Counted from the first letter of the stretch, positions 33,391 to 46,508 are shown. The stretch is DNA of 64,000 nt from Edaphochlamys debaryana (GCA_016858145.1 JAEHOE010000143.1:186001-250000), one strand, 5' to 3'. The notes: a model not told the origin generated them from the letters alone. Made by a program: numbers and translations.

Positions 33391-34038
33391 GCGCGGCACG
33401 TGCGTACCGTACATACGCAGCGAGCCTGTGGGCCGCACGCAGTGGCGAAGGTATGAATCAGCTGGGCGATCGATGTGGGTGAGAGGTTTAGTGCAAGAAG
33501 GCATAGACAGCGGTCATAGACAGCGGTCAGTGGCCGTCGAAGCAAGCAATGACATAACATTCTTAGTGAGGCAGGGCTGGTTCTATTGCTTCGGGGGCTG
33601 CTTGTATGGCTGCCTGACCGCCATCACATGGCACAGGCGTGCAAGGCGGAAGCGACTTGCTCAAGTGAACAAACGACAAGCCATGCTTATTGATAATGAT
33701 GTGTCACTCATGTCTGCTGGGGGCAAACCTAGAGTCAGAGTCAGAGCATGCATTGGCCTCGACGCGTGTAGTACGGGTGCGTGGGTCGGCTTTTGGTCCG
33801 GAGGGGTTGCATGCCCCCTCGGGCCGACCTTGGAACGGAGGTACCGCCGGGGACCAGAGACCAGCACGAACCCCACCGCACACCGTCCAGCCGAGGGGCG
33901 GGATGGCCGGAGCTGCCCGAACCGCGGGAGATTGTGACCGGAGCGCCGGGCGGGTGCGCCAACCTGGCAACTGCACCCGGTGCGCCGACCCGACCATTGC
34001 ATCAGGCGAGCGAAGGGCGTGAACGGGGCCTTGCTTCG
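33391..34038. other. Intergenic, no feature seen
   Basis: Sequence between the stop of the glycosyltransferase-like gene and the first satellite unit, presumably including its 3' UTR. No convincing coding, RNA or repeat signal. Confidence 0.5.
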
Positions 34039-37000
34039 GCACCCATGGCGGTGGGCGGTGGGGGTGAGGTTGGGGTGGGCGCGGCTGCGGCCTGCTGCCG
34101 TGTTCCTGCTGTCTTGGCAGAGAGGAAACTCGGGCCGGGTGCAGGGGCGCTGTTGCGCGTTGCGGGGCGGTCCGGCTCCCAGGGCGGCCTACCTGGTGTG
34201 TTCGGGTCCTCGCCTCGGGGTCCCCGCCTTGCCGCCCTTCCCGTCCGCGTGCGGGGGCCAGGCGCCATGCACTGAGCGTCGCTCGTGTAAGTTACATGCT
34301 ACGGGAGCGTTGTGCATGGGAAGGGCACTTGTTCCGCTGGCAAATGAGCGGGGGCCGAGTCCCGCGAGGGCCCGGCGGCACGACGCCACGATGCCACGAC
34401 AGCGATGTCGATGCGCAGTCTGGGGCTTCCATATATCAGTACGGCTGGTCAACACCTGGTCATAGATCATAGCTCTACTTGCTTGCTCTCCCTTCCTATC
34501 GCTATCGCGCCTCTGCGACTCACCAAGTTTCGCGACGGCGCCCGGGCCGCCTCCCACACTTCAGCTCGGTGGATGGCATCAACTGATACCTTGCTTCAAG
34601 GCGATCACAGTCGGCCTATAGCAGAGCGCTCGCTGTCACGGCTCACAAAGGAAGACGAGGCTTCGCGCCATCGCAGCGACATACACGCGACGTCTGTTGG
34701 GTTGCTTCCCATGATAGCTGAGTCACCTGGTTACTACTGGGCAGCTCGACAATGGCGCTCGCCCTCGCCCGCGGCTCTGATCGACGTTCTCGCCGGAGCA
34801 ACCGGAGCACCGCGCGCGGCTTCAGCAATCAGCAGTCTGGAGGGGGTTATGCGCCCTTGGTGAGGGCTTGCACAAGGGCTGGCAAGAGACCGCGCTTCCG
34901 GGGCCCGACGCGGTCCATCGATGCGTTGGGGGCATGCCCCCCAAAGCCCCCCCCCCCGCCGACCTTGAACCTTGCGCTTTCTGGGCGCTGCATCGCGGCA
35001 GCAAGCTTTCATGGGGGGTCTGGTCCAGGTGGTTCCGTCTCGAGGGGCAGGAGCACGCGCAGCTGCGTGGGGTCCAGAGCCCCGCGACGGGAGGCACTCG
35101 TTGGAGGCTGCTGTAGCCGTGGCCGGGCCACACGCTGGGGCGCCGCGGCCGCGGGCCCGTGAGGAGGCTCGTGCTCTGGTCCCAAGGCCGGCTCTGGTCG
35201 CACGCCCCGCCCAGGGGCTCACATGTCTGCTCTTATGCCCCAGCTGCAGGGGTCGCTGGGCCTTGCCTGCATGAGGCGTGAGCGGTAGAGTGGGCTCCCC
35301 CCCGCAGCTTGGGAGGAGCAGAGGCAGCTTGGCCGTCTGGCCTTGACGAGACCAAACGGCGTGGTCCGTGCAGGGCGTGCTTGGCGCCGCTGTCAAGGGC
35401 GGGCAAGCTGGTGGTGCACAGCCACTGGGGGGTGTGGGGGTGCAGGGGGCTGCCGAAGGCGGCGGGTGGCAGCCCCGCCCCGCCGTAGTACACGGCAGCT
35501 TGTGCAGGGGTTTGAGGCGCCACGGCATGCGCGGAGGTGTGTCCCGCACGGGAGGTTTGCAGCGGAGGGAGCCTGCGATGCTGCCGGAGTGTGCGCTCCC
35601 TCTGAAGCGGCCTCAGAGCGTGAGCTCGGGGCCCGCTCATGCGGGGTTGGGTCGCTGTGGCGTGGCGTTGCAGCACTGTACTGGCCATGTGCTGCTGTGC
35701 ACGGCGTGTCTAGGCGCCTCTATGCTTCCGAGATGCTCCATGTGTCGCTCTCTGGGGTGGCGTAGGCTGCCTGCAAGGCCGACGCCGTGGATAGGCGTGA
35801 GGAATCTGAGGATGCCCTCTGGCGTTGCACCGATGGTGATTGGCTGTGGGCGGTGGGGGTGAGGTTGGGGTAGGTGCGGCTGCGGCCTGCTGCCGTGTTC
35901 CTGCTGTCTTGGCAGAGGGGAAACTCGGGCCGGGTGCAGGGGCGCTGTTGCGCGTTGCGGGGCGGTCTGGCTCTCAGGGCGGCCTACCTGGTGTGTTCGG
36001 GTCCTCGCCTCGGGGTCCCCGCCTTGCCCCCCTTCCCGTCCGCGTGCGGGGGCCAGGCGCCATGCACTGAGCGTCGCTCGTGTAAGTTCCATGCTACGGG
36101 AGCGTTGTGCATGGGAAGGGCACTCGTTCCGCTGGCAAATGAGCGGGGGCCGAGTCCCGCGAGGGCCCGGCGGCACGACGCCACGATGCCACGACAGCGA
36201 TGTCGATGCGCAGTCTGGGGCTTCCATATATCAGTACGGCTGGTCAACACCTGGTCATAGATCATAGCTCTACTTGCTTGCTCTCCCTTCCTATCGCTAT
36301 CGCGCCTCTGCGACTCACCAAGTTTCGCGACGGCGCCCGGGCCGCCTCCCACACTTCAGCTCGGTGGATGGCATCAACTGATACCTTGCTTCAAGGCGAT
36401 CACAGTCGGCCTATAGCAGAGCGCTCGCTGTCACGGCTCACACGAAGACGAGGCTTCGCGCCATCGCAGCGACATACACGCGACGTCTGTTGGGTTGCTT
36501 CCCATGATAGCTGAGTCACCTGGTTACTACTGGGCAGCTCGACAATGGCGCTCGCCCTCGCCCGCGGCTCTGATCGACGTTCTCGCCGGAGCAACCGGAG
36601 CACCGCGCGCGGCTTCAGCAATCAGCAGTCTGGAGGGGGTTATGCGCCCTTGGTGAGGGCTTGCACAAGGGCTGGCAAGAGACCGCGCTTCCGGGGTCCG
36701 ACGCGGTCCATCGGGGCGTTGGGGGCATGCCCCCCAAAGCCCCCCCCCCCCCGCCGACCTTGAGCCTTGCGCTTTCTGGGCGCTGCATCGCGGCAGCAAG
36801 CTTTCATGGGGGGTCTGGTCCAGGTGGTTCCGTCTCGAGGGGCAGGAGCACGCGCAGCTGCGTGGGGTCCAGAGCCCCGCGACGGGAGGCACTCGTTGGA
36901 GGCTGCTGTAGCCGTGGCCGGGCCACACGCTGGGGCGCCGCGGCCGCGGGCCCGTGAGGAGGCTCGTGCTCTGGTCCCAAGGCCGGCTCTGGTCGCACGC

Positions 37001-40000
37001 CCCGCCCAGGGGCTCACATGTCTGCTCTTATGCCCCAGCTGCAGGGGTCGCTGGGCCTTGCCTGCATGAGGCGTGAGCGGTAGAGTGGGCTCCCCCCCGC
37101 AGCTTGGGAGGAGCAGAGGCAGCTTGGCCGTCTGGCCTTGACGAGACCAAACGGCGTGGTCCGTGCAGGGCGTGCTTGGCGCCGCTGTCAAGGGCGGGCA
37201 AGCTGGTGGTGCACAGCCACTGGGGGGTGTGGGGGTGCAGGGGGCTGCCGAAGGCGTCGGGTGGCAGCCCTGCCCCGCCGTAGTACACGGCAGCTTGTGC
37301 AGGGGTTTGAGGCGCCACGGCATGCGCGGAGGTGTGTCCCGCACGGGAGGTTTGCAGCGGAGGGAGCCTGCGATGCTGCCGGAGTGTGCGCTCCCTCTGA
37401 AGCGGCCTCAGAGCGTGAGCTCGGGGCCCGCTCATGCGGGGTTGGGTCGCTGTGGCGTGGCGTTGCAGCACTGTACTGGCCATGTGCTGCTGTGCACGGC
37501 GTGTCTAGGCGCCTCTATGCTTCCGAGATGCTCCATGTGTCGCTCTCTGGGGTGGCGTAGGCTGCCTGCAAGGCCGACGCCGTGGATAGGCGTGAGGAAT
37601 CTGAGGATGCCCTCTGGCGTTGCTTGTGCACCGATGGTGATTGGCTGTGGGCGGTGGGGGTGAGGTTGGGGTAGGTGCGGCTGCGGCCTGCTGCCGTGTT
37701 CCTGCTGTCTTGGCAGAGGGGAAACTCGGGCCGGGTGCAGGGGCGCTGTTGCGCGTTGCGGGGCGGTCTGGCTCTCAGGGCGGCCTACCTGGTGTGTTCG
37801 GGTCCTCGCCTCGGGGTCCCCGCCTTGCCCCCCTTCCCGTCCGCGTGCGGGGGCCAGGCGCCATGCACTGAGCGTCGCTCGTGTAAGTTCCATGCTACGG
37901 GAGCGTTGTGCATGGGAAGGGCACTCGTTCCGCTGGCAAATGAGCGGGGGCCGAGTCCCGCGAGGGCCCGGCGGCACGACGCCACGATGCCACGACAGCG
38001 ATGTCGATGCGCAGTCTGGGGCTTCCATATATCAGTACGGCTGGTCAACACCTGGTCATAGATCATAGCTCTACTTGCTTGCTCTCCCTTCCTATCGCTA
38101 TCGCGCCTCTGCGACTCACCAAGTTTCGCGACGGCGCCCGGGCCGCCTCCCACACTTCAGCTCGGTGGATGGCATCAACTGATACCTTGCTTCAAGGCGA
38201 TCACAGTCGGCCTATAGCAGAGCGCTCGCTGTCACGGCTCACACGAAGACGAGGCTTCGCGCCATCGCAGCGACATACACGCGACGTCTGTTGGGTTGCT
38301 TCCCATGATAGCTGAGTCACCTGGTTACTACTGGGCAGCTCGACAATGGCGCTCGCCCTCGCCCGCGGCTCTGATCGACGTTCTCGCCGGAGCAACCGGA
38401 GCACCGCGCGCGGCTTCAGCAATCAGCAGTCTGGAGGGGGTTATGCGCCCTTGGTGAGGGCTTGCACAAGGGCTGGCAAGAGACCGCGCTTCCGGGGTCC
38501 GACGCGGTCCATCGGGGCGTTGGGGGCATGCCCCCCAAAGCCCCCCCCCCCCCGCCGACCTTGAGCCTTGCGCTTTCTGGGCGCTGCATCGCGGCAGCAA
38601 GCTTTCATGGGGGGTCTGGTCCAGGTGGTTCCGTCTCGAGGGGCAGGAGCACGCGCAGCTGCGTGGGGTCCAGAGCCCCGCGACGGGAGGCACTCGTTGG
38701 AGGCGGCTGTACCCGTGGCCGGGCCACACGCTGGGGCGCCGCGGCCGCGGGCCCGTGAGGAGGCTCGTGCTCTGGTCCCAAGGCCGGCTCTGGTCGCACG
38801 CCCCGCCCAGGGGCTCACATGTCTGCTCTTATGCCCCAGCTGCAGGGGTCGCTGGGCCTTGCCTGCATGAGGCGTGAGCGGTAGAGTGGGCTCCCCCCCG
38901 CAGCTTGGGAGGAGCAGAGGCAGCTTGGCCGTCTGGCCTTGACGAGACCAAACGGCGTGGTCCGTGCAGGGCGTGCTTGGCGCCGCTGTCAAGGGCGGGC
39001 AAGCTGGTGGTGCACAGCCACTGGGGGGTGTGGGGGTGCAGGGGGCTGCCGAAGGCGTCGGGTGGCAGCCCTGCCCCGCCGTAGTACACGGCAGCTTGTG
39101 CAGGGGTTTGAGGCGCCACGGCATGCGCGGAGGTGTGTCCCGCACGGGAGGTTTGCAGCGGAGGGAGCCTGCGATGCTGCCGGAGTGTGCGCTCCCTCTG
39201 AAGCGGCCTCAGAGCGTGAGCTCGGGGCCCGCTCATGCGGGGTTGGGTCGCTGTGGCGTGGCGTTGCAGCACTGTACTGGCCATGTGCTGCTGTGCACGG
39301 CGTGTCTAGGCGCCTCTATGCTTCCGAGATGCTCCATGTGTCGCTCTCTGGGGTGGCGTAGGCTGCCTGCAAGGCCGACGCCGTGGATAGGCGTGAGGAA
39401 TCTGAGGATGCCCTCTGGCGTTGCTTGTGCACCGATGGTGATTGGCTGTGGGCGGTGGGGGTGAGGTTGGGGTAGGTGCGGCTGCGGCCTGCTGCCGTGT
39501 TCCTGCTGTCTTGGCAGAGGGGAAACTCGGGCCGGGTGCAGGGGCGCTGTTGCGCGTTGCGGGGCGGTCTGGCTCTCAGGGCGGCCTACCTGGTGTGTTC
39601 GGGTCCTCGCCTCGGGGTCCCCGCCTTGCCCCCCTTCCCGTCCGCGTGCGGGGGCCAGGCGCCATGCACTGAGCGTCGCTCGTGTAAGTTCCATGCTACG
39701 GGAGCGTTGTGCATGGGAAGGGCACTCGTTCCGCTGGCAAATGAGCGGGGGCCGAGTCCCGCGAGGGCCCGGCGGCACGACGCCACGATGCCACGACAGC
39801 GATGTCGATGCGCAGTCTGGGGCTTCCATATATCAGTACGGCTGGTCAACACCTGGTCATAGATCATAGCTCTACTTGCTTGCTCTCCCTTCCTATCGCT
39901 ATCGCGCCTCTGCGACTCACCAAGTTTCGCGACGGCGCCCGGGCCGCCTCCCACACTTCAGCTCGGTGGATGGCATCAACTGATACCTTGCTTCAAGGCG

Positions 40001-43000
40001 ATCACAGTCGGCCTATAGCAGAGCGCTCGCTGTCACGGCTCACAAAGGAAGACGAGGCTTCGCGCCATCGCAGCGACATACACGCGACGTCTGTTGGGTT
40101 GCTTCCCATGATAGCTGAGTCACCTGGTTACTACTGGGCAGCTCGACAATGGCGCTCGCCCTCGCCCGCGGCTCTGATCGACGTTCTCGCCGGAGCAACC
40201 GGAGCACCGCGCGCGGCTTCAGCAATCAGCAGTCTGGAGGGGGTTATGCGCCCTTGGTGAGGGCTTGCACAAGGGCTGGCAAGAGACCGCGCTTCCGGGG
40301 CCCGACGCGGTCCATCGATGCGTTGGGGGCATGCCCCCCAAAGCCCCCCCCCCCCCGCCGACCTTGAGCCTTGCGCTTTCTGGGCGCTGCATCGCGGCAG
40401 CAAGCTTTCATGGGGGGTCTGGTCCAGGTGGTTCCGTCTCGAGGGGCAGGAGCACGCGCAGCTGCGTGGGGTCCAGAGCCCCGCGACGGGAGGCACTCGT
40501 TGGAGGCGGCTGTAGCCGTGGCCGGGCCACACGCTGGGGCGCCGCGGCCGCGGGCCCGTGAGGAGGCTCGTGCTCTGGTCCCAAGGCCGGCTCTGGTCGC
40601 ACGCCCCGCCCAGGGGCTCACATGTCTGCTCTTATGCCCCAGCTGCAGGGGTCGCTGGGCCTTGCCTGCATGAGGCGTGAGCGGTAGAGTGGGCTCCCCC
40701 CCGCAGCTTGGGAGGAGCAGAGGCAGCTTGGCCGTCTGGCCTTGACGAGACCAAACGGCGTGGTCCGTGCAGGGCGTGCTTGGCGCCGCTGTCAAGGGCG
40801 GGCAAGCTGGTGGTGCACAGCCACTGGGGGGTGTGGGGGTGCAGGGGGCTGCCGAAGGCGGCGGGTGGCAGCCCTGCCCCGCCGTAGTACACGGCAGCTT
40901 GTGCAGGGGTTTGAGGCGCCACGGCATGCGCGGAGGTGTGTCCCGCACGGGAGGTTTGCAGCGGAGGGAGCCTGCGATGCTGCCGGAGTGTGCGCTCCCT
41001 CTGAAGCGGCCTCAGAGCGTGAGCTCGGGGCCCGCTCATGCGGGGTTGGGTCGCTGTGGCGTGGCGTTGCAGCACTGTACTGGCCATGTGCTGCTGTGCA
41101 CGGCGTGTCTAGGCGCCTCTATGCTTCCGAGATGCTCCATGTGTCGCTCTCTGGGGTGGCGTAGGCTGCCTGCAAGGCCGACGCCGTGGATAGGCGTGAG
41201 GAATCTGAGGATGCCCTCTGGCGTTGCTTGTGCACCGATGGTGATTGGCTGTGGGCGGTGGGGGTGAGGTTGGGGTAGGTGCGGCTGCGGCCTGCTGCCG
41301 TGTTCCTGCTGTCTTGGCAGAGGGGAAACTCGGGCCGGGTGCAGGGGCGCTGTTGCGCGTTGCGGGGCGGTCTGGCTCTCAGGGCGGCCTACCTGGTGTG
41401 TTCGGGTCCTCGCCTCGGGGTCCCCGCCTTGCCCCCCTTCCCGTCCGCGTGCGGGGGCCAGGCGCCATGCACTGAGCGTCGCTCGTGTAAGTTCCATGCT
41501 ACGGGAGCGTTGTGCATGGGAAGGGCACTCGTTCCGCTGGCAAATGAGCGGGGGCCGAGTCCCGCGAGGGCCCGGCGGCACGACGCCACGATGCCACGAC
41601 AGCGATGTCGATGCGCAGTCTGGGGCTTCCATATATCAGTACGGCTGGTCAACACCTGGTCATAGATCATAGCTCTACTTGCTTGCTCTCCCTTCCTATC
41701 GCTATCGCGCCTCTGCGACTCACCAAGTTTCGCGACGGCGCCCGGGCCGCCTCCCACACTTCAGCTCGGTGGATGGCATCAACTGATACCTTGCTTCAAG
41801 GCGATCACAGTCGGCCTATAGCAGAGCGCTCGCTGTCACGGCTCACAAAGGAAGACGAGGCTTCGCGCCATCGCAGCGACATACACGCGACGTCTGTTGG
41901 GTTGCTTCCCATGATAGCTGAGTCACCTGGTTACTACTGGGCAGCTCGACAATGGCGCTCGCCCTCGCCCGCGGCTCTGATCGACGTTCTCGCCGGAGCA
42001 ACCGGAGCACCGCGCGCGGCTTCAGCAATCAGCAGTCTGGAGGGGGTTATGCGCCCTTGGTGAGGGCTTGCACAAGGGCTGGCAAGAGACCGCGCTTCCG
42101 GGGCCCGACGCGGTCCATCGATGCGTTGGGGGCATGCCCCCCAAAGCCCCCCCCCCCCCGCCGACCTTGAGCCTTGCGCTTTCTGGGCGCTGCATCGCGG
42201 CAGCAAGCTTTCATGGGGGGTCTGGTCCAGGTGGTTCCGTCTCGAGGGGCAGGAGCACGCGCAGCTGCGTGGGGTCCAGAGCCCCGCGACGGGAGGCACT
42301 CGTTGGAGGCGGCTGTAGCCGTGGCCGGGCCACACGCTGGGGCGCCGCGGCCGCGGGCCCGTGAGGAGGCTCGTGCTCTGGTCCCAAGGCCGGCTCTGGT
42401 CGCACGCCCCGCCCAGGGGCTCACATGTCTGCTCTTATGCCCCAGCTGCAGGGGTCGCTGGGCCTTGCCTGCATGCGGCGTGAGCGGTAGAGTGGGCTCC
42501 CCCCCGCAGCTTGGGAGGAGCAGAGGCAGCTTGGCCGTCTGGCCTTGACGAGACCAAACGGCGTGGTCCGTGCAGGGCGTGCTTGGCGCCGCTGTCAAGG
42601 GCGGGCAAGCTGGTGGTGCACAGCCACTGGGGGGTGTGGGGGTGCAGGGGGCTGCCGAAGGCGGCGGGTGGCAGCCCTGCCCCGCCGTAGTACACGGCAG
42701 CTTGTGCAGGGGTTTGAGGCGCCACGGCATGCGCGGAGGTGTGTCCCGCACGGGAGGTTTGCAGCGGAGGGAGCCTGCGATGCTGCCGGAGTGTGCGCTC
42801 CCTCTGAAGCGGCCTCAGAGCGTGAGCTCGGGGCCCGCTCATGCGGGGTTGGGTCGCTGTGGCGTGGCGTTGCAGCACTGTACTGGCCATGTGCTGCTGT
42901 GCACGGCGTGTCTAGGCGCCTCTATGCTTCCGAGATGCTCCATGTGTCGCTCTCTGGGGTGGCGTAGGCTGCCTGCAAGGCCGACGCCGTGGATAGGCGT

Positions 43001-44457
43001 GAGGAATCTGAGGATGCCCTCTGGCGTTGCTTGTGCACCGATGGTGATTGGCTGTGGGCGGTGGGGGTGAGGTTGGGGTAGGTGCGGCTGCGGCCTGCTG
43101 CCGTGTTCCTGCTGTCTTGGCAGAGGGGAAACTCGGGCCGGGTGCAGGGGCGCTGTTGCGCGTTGCGGGGCGGTCTGGCTCTCAGGGCGGCCTACCTGGT
43201 GTGTTCGGGTCCTCGCCTCGGGGTCCCCGCCTTGCCCCCCTTCCCGTCCGCGTGCGGGGGCCAGGCGCCATGCACTGAGCGTCGCTCGTGTAAGTTCCAT
43301 GCTACGGGAGCGTTGTGCATGGGAAGGGCACTCGTTCCGCTGGCAAATGAGCGGGGGCCGAGTCCCGCGAGGGCCCGGCGGCACGACGCCACGATGCCAC
43401 GACAGCGATGTCGATGCGCAGTCTGGGGCTTCCATATATCAGTACGGCTGGTCAACACCTGGTCATAGATCATAGCTCTACTTGCTTGCTCTCCCTTCCT
43501 ATCGCTATCGCGCCTCTGCGACTCACCAAGTTTCGCGACGGCGCCCGGGCCGCCTCCCACACTTCAGCTCGGTGGATGGCATCAACTGATACCTTGCTTC
43601 AAGGCGATCACAGTCGGCCTATAGCAGAGCGCTCGCTGTCACGGCTCACAAAGGAAGACGAGGCTTCGCGCCATCGCAGCGACATACACGCGACGTCTGT
43701 TGGGTTGCTTCCCATGATAGCTGAGTCACCTGGTTACTACTGGGCAGCTCGACAATGGCGCTCGCCCTCGCCCGCGGCTCTGATCGACGTTCTCGCCGGA
43801 GCAACCGGAGCACCGCGCGCGGCTTCAGCAATCAGCAGTCTGGAGGGGGTTATGCGCCCTTGGTGAGGGCTTGCACAAGGGCTGGCAAGAGACCGCGCTT
43901 CCGGGGTCCGACGCGGTCCATCGGGGCGTTGGGGGCATGCCCCCCAAAGCCCCCCCCCCCCCGCCGACCTTGAACCTTGCGCTTTCTGGGCGCTGCATCG
44001 CGGCAGCAAGCTTTCATGGGGGGTCTGGTCCAGGTGGTTCCGTCTCGAGGGGCAGGAGCACGCGCAGCTGCGTGGGGTCCAGAGCCCCGCGACGGGAGGC
44101 ACTCGTTGGAGGCGGCTGTAGCCGTGGCCGGGCCACACGCTGGGGCGCCGCGGCCGCGGGCCCGTGAGGAGGCTCGTGCTCTGGTCCCAAGGCCGGCTCT
44201 GGTCGCACGCCCCGCCCAGGGGCTCACATGTCTGCTCTTATGCCCCAGCTGCAGGGGTCGCTGGGCCTTGCCTGCATGAGGCGTGAGCGGTAGAGTGGGC
44301 TCCCCCCCGCAGCTTGGGAGGAGCAGAGGCAGCTTGGCCGTCTGGCCTTGACGAGACCAAACGGCGTGGTCCGTGCAGGGCGTGCTTGGCGCCGCTGTCA
44401 AGGGCGGGCAAGCTGGTGGTGCACAGCCACTGGGGGGTGTGGGGGTGCAGGGGGCTG
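34039..44457. repeat. Satellite A: about 1.8-kb tandem array, 5.8 copies
   Basis: Head-to-tail units begin at about 34039, 35828, 37629, 39430, 41233 and 43036, with periods of about 1789, 1801, 1801, 1803 and 1803 bp; the last unit breaks off at 44457. Copies are nearly identical, differing by scattered single-base changes, a variable poly-C run, a CTTGTG insertion present in units 3 to 6, and a two-base change near 34648 that alters a frame. Several frames are open on both strands (for example 152 codons at 34405 and 234 codons minus at 36640). None resembles a known protein, and one is frameshifted in two units, so I treat the array as non-coding satellite DNA. Each unit contains a 14-bp palindrome GGGGGCATGCCCCC. 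Confidence 0.95.
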
Positions 44458-44815
44458 TCCTCCAAGAGGACGGACCCTTGAAGCACCGTGGAGGACCCTC
44501 CGGAGGATTCATGGGTCCTCCGGGCAGAGGGGCCTTAGGCAGCCTCCATTCCTCCGGAGGAAGCCTTTCTGGAGGAAAGAGGAACCCCTTGGGACGCTCT
44601 CCGATCCTCCTCCCTACTCCAGACTCCTCCGAAGTCCTCCGGAGGACTCTGGAGTCCTCTCGTGGAAGGACTCCGAGGGTACGGAGGACCGGAGGATTCG
44701 GAGGACAGGAGGGTCCTCCGGGGTGTCCTCCTTAGAGGATCCTCCGTGGATCCTCCTTAGGTTCACCCAGAGTCCTCCAGTGATTCTCCTTAAAGTAGTA
44801 TATCCTCCATTGGCT
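44458..44815. repeat. TCCTCCGGAGGA palindrome-rich tract
   Basis: About 360 bp made largely of CCTCC and GGAGG blocks. The self-complementary core TCCGGA or CCTCCGGAGG recurs many times (for example near 44496, 44552 and 44637). It begins exactly where satellite A ends. It could form many alternative hairpins. No coding frame. Confidence 0.75.
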
Positions 44816-44954
44816 ATGTGTCCTCACAAGCCGTCAACGCGTCAAGGGGGGACGGTCCTTGTGCAGCAGGGTAGAGGCATGCAGGGTGGCATGCCGACAT
44901 GGCTGGCCCCAACTGACCCCTTTGCTGGCCTTGCTTTTCCCTTCCCCCTGCACG

Positions 44955-46088
44955 CTACGCTGCTACCCGCGGTATACTGCTATGCGTTTGGGGAGAGTGG
45001 GGGCGCCGTGGGGCCCGCCATGAAGGGACTCGGTGTTGATGTTCATCGTATGGCTCTGCAGGGGAGATGGAGGTTTGCGGTTCTGTATGCAATGCGGCTA
45101 CGGCCGCGGTCAGTTGCTGCAAGTGCCGCATCATGGCGGCCTGCGTTGAGCGCAAGGCCCCCAGTTCTTGGGTGATGGGGACCATAGGCTCTGCACTGTG
45201 GGATTGCCTTGGCCAAGGGGTTGGAGGACGAGCAGATGTGAGGTAAACCATGGGTGGTTCGTCAGAGCCATTGGATTTGGTGTCATCAGGAATGGGCGAC
45301 GTTTGCGGCTGGTCTACCCTTGGAGATGCTCCCGGCCTGTCCTTCTTGTCGGCTCCTTTGAATATGGCGCTGGTGTCATGATACGTTGCCACCTCTATGG
45401 CCTGATCCAGGGAGCGGGGGCGATAGAGGTGCACGGCCTCTTGCATGTGTGGTGACAGGCCTCGAATGTAGGTCTGCATGTGGATTGTGTCTGCGTTGCC
45501 GTCGATCTTGAGCTGAGTAAGCAAGGAACGGTAACGGTCTGTATAATCCCCCACACTCTCATCTTTGGCTTGATGACAATGGGCCAAGCGGTGATGCAAG
45601 ATTGCGTCAGTAGTACCATATCTCTCTGCCAAGGCGTGACGGAAGTTGGGCCAAGTTGTCAAGCGCTGTGAGATGCCCTTTGCCCATGACGTGGCTTTGG
45701 GGTCCAAACGGCATCGAGCTGCTGCCAAGCGCTCCTCCTCTGACCAGCCATAGGCGTCACCATGCTGGTCTATGATATCAAGCCAGTCTGATGCGTCAAC
45801 CTTTTGGGGCCTAAACAGAGGGATTGCCCGAAGTGATGACGGTTTAAGGCTGGGTGCCATGGTGGTGGTGGTGGTGCACATGCGATGGTTGACACGGAGT
45901 TGCCAAGCAATTGCAAGAGGGACGAGGGACGAGACAGAGGTGGGATGGTAGTGGCGTGACACGGGGTGAACTTGGTGCGCCTGCGGCGAGGGGCCTGCTA
46001 GGCTTTGCAAGACAGAGACGGGATGGTGTTGGTCTCGAAAGGGGCAGTGGCGTGCAAGCCTGTGTGGCGAGCAAAGGATGGCGTTCAA
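44955..46088 (-). CDS. Retrotransposon Gag-like protein
   Basis: A 377-codon frame. The central part (DWLDIIDQHGDAYGWSEEE, then SWAKGISQRLTTWPNFRHAL, then ESVGDYTDRYRSLLTQLK and MQTYIRGLSPHMQ) has the helical capsid-like pattern of the Retrotrans_gag family of Ty3/gypsy-type elements. The C-terminus is Pro/Ser-rich without a CCHC knuckle. The ATG at 45860 (MAPSLKPSS) may be the true start, because the upstream residues are low quality. Gag assembles the particle that packages element RNA. No pol gene follows, so mobility would need help from another element. Confidence 0.7.
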   Translation of the reverse strand: MNAILCSPHRLARHCPFRDQHHPVSVLQSLAGPSPQAHQVHPVSRHYHPTSVSSLVPLAIAWQLRVNHRMCTTTTTMAPSLKPSSLRAIPLFRPQKVDASDWLDIIDQHGDAYGWSEEERLAAARCRLDPKATSWAKGISQRLTTWPNFRHALAERYGTTDAILHHRLAHCHQAKDESVGDYTDRYRSLLTQLKIDGNADTIHMQTYIRGLSPHMQEAVHLYRPRSLDQAIEVATYHDTSAIFKGADKKDRPGASPRVDQPQTSPIPDDTKSNGSDEPPMVYLTSARPPTPWPRQSHSAEPMVPITQELGALRSTQAAMMRHLQQLTAAVAALHTEPQTSISPAEPYDEHQHRVPSWRAPRRPHSPQTHSSIPRVAA

Positions 46089-46415
46089 CTTGCGTTGGTG
46101 AAGGGGAAGGCTAAAGGCTGCAAGGGTTGCAACGCTTTGCGATGCCTGAGGGGACGATGGTACGTGCGCTTGTCGTGAGCAGAGCGCAGACGCCCGGATG
46201 AGGGCAGGCGATATGAACGAAGGGCGGAGTTGCGGAAGGGGATTGAACGATGGAGGGAGCGGAGGCTAGGCAATGCGCGGCGGAGCTGATGGACAATTGA
46301 GGGAGAGCGAGAGGCAAAGGTCGATCAATTGAGGGGAGAGGAATGCCGAGGGACTTCCAAGCCTGGGTTATCACGGAGGGATAAGGATGGGAGAAAAGAG
46401 CGGAGGCAATGTGGG

Positions 46416-46508
46416 ATGCACGGAGGGGCTGCCTAACACGAAGGTGTTTACCAATGCGCGGAGGGGCTGCCTAACAAGTAGGTTATGACCAATGCGCGGA
46501 GGGGCTGA
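46416..46508. repeat. 38-bp tandem repeat in Gag leader
   Basis: ATGCGCGGAGGGGCTG-type units start at 46416, 46454 and 46492, two full copies and a partial one. Confidence 0.8.

Noticed and set aside
35637..44512. Conserved 122- to 234-codon frames in each satellite A unit
   Set aside because: Their conservation follows from recent tandem duplication, several frames overlap on both strands, one is frameshifted in two units, and no family motif is present.
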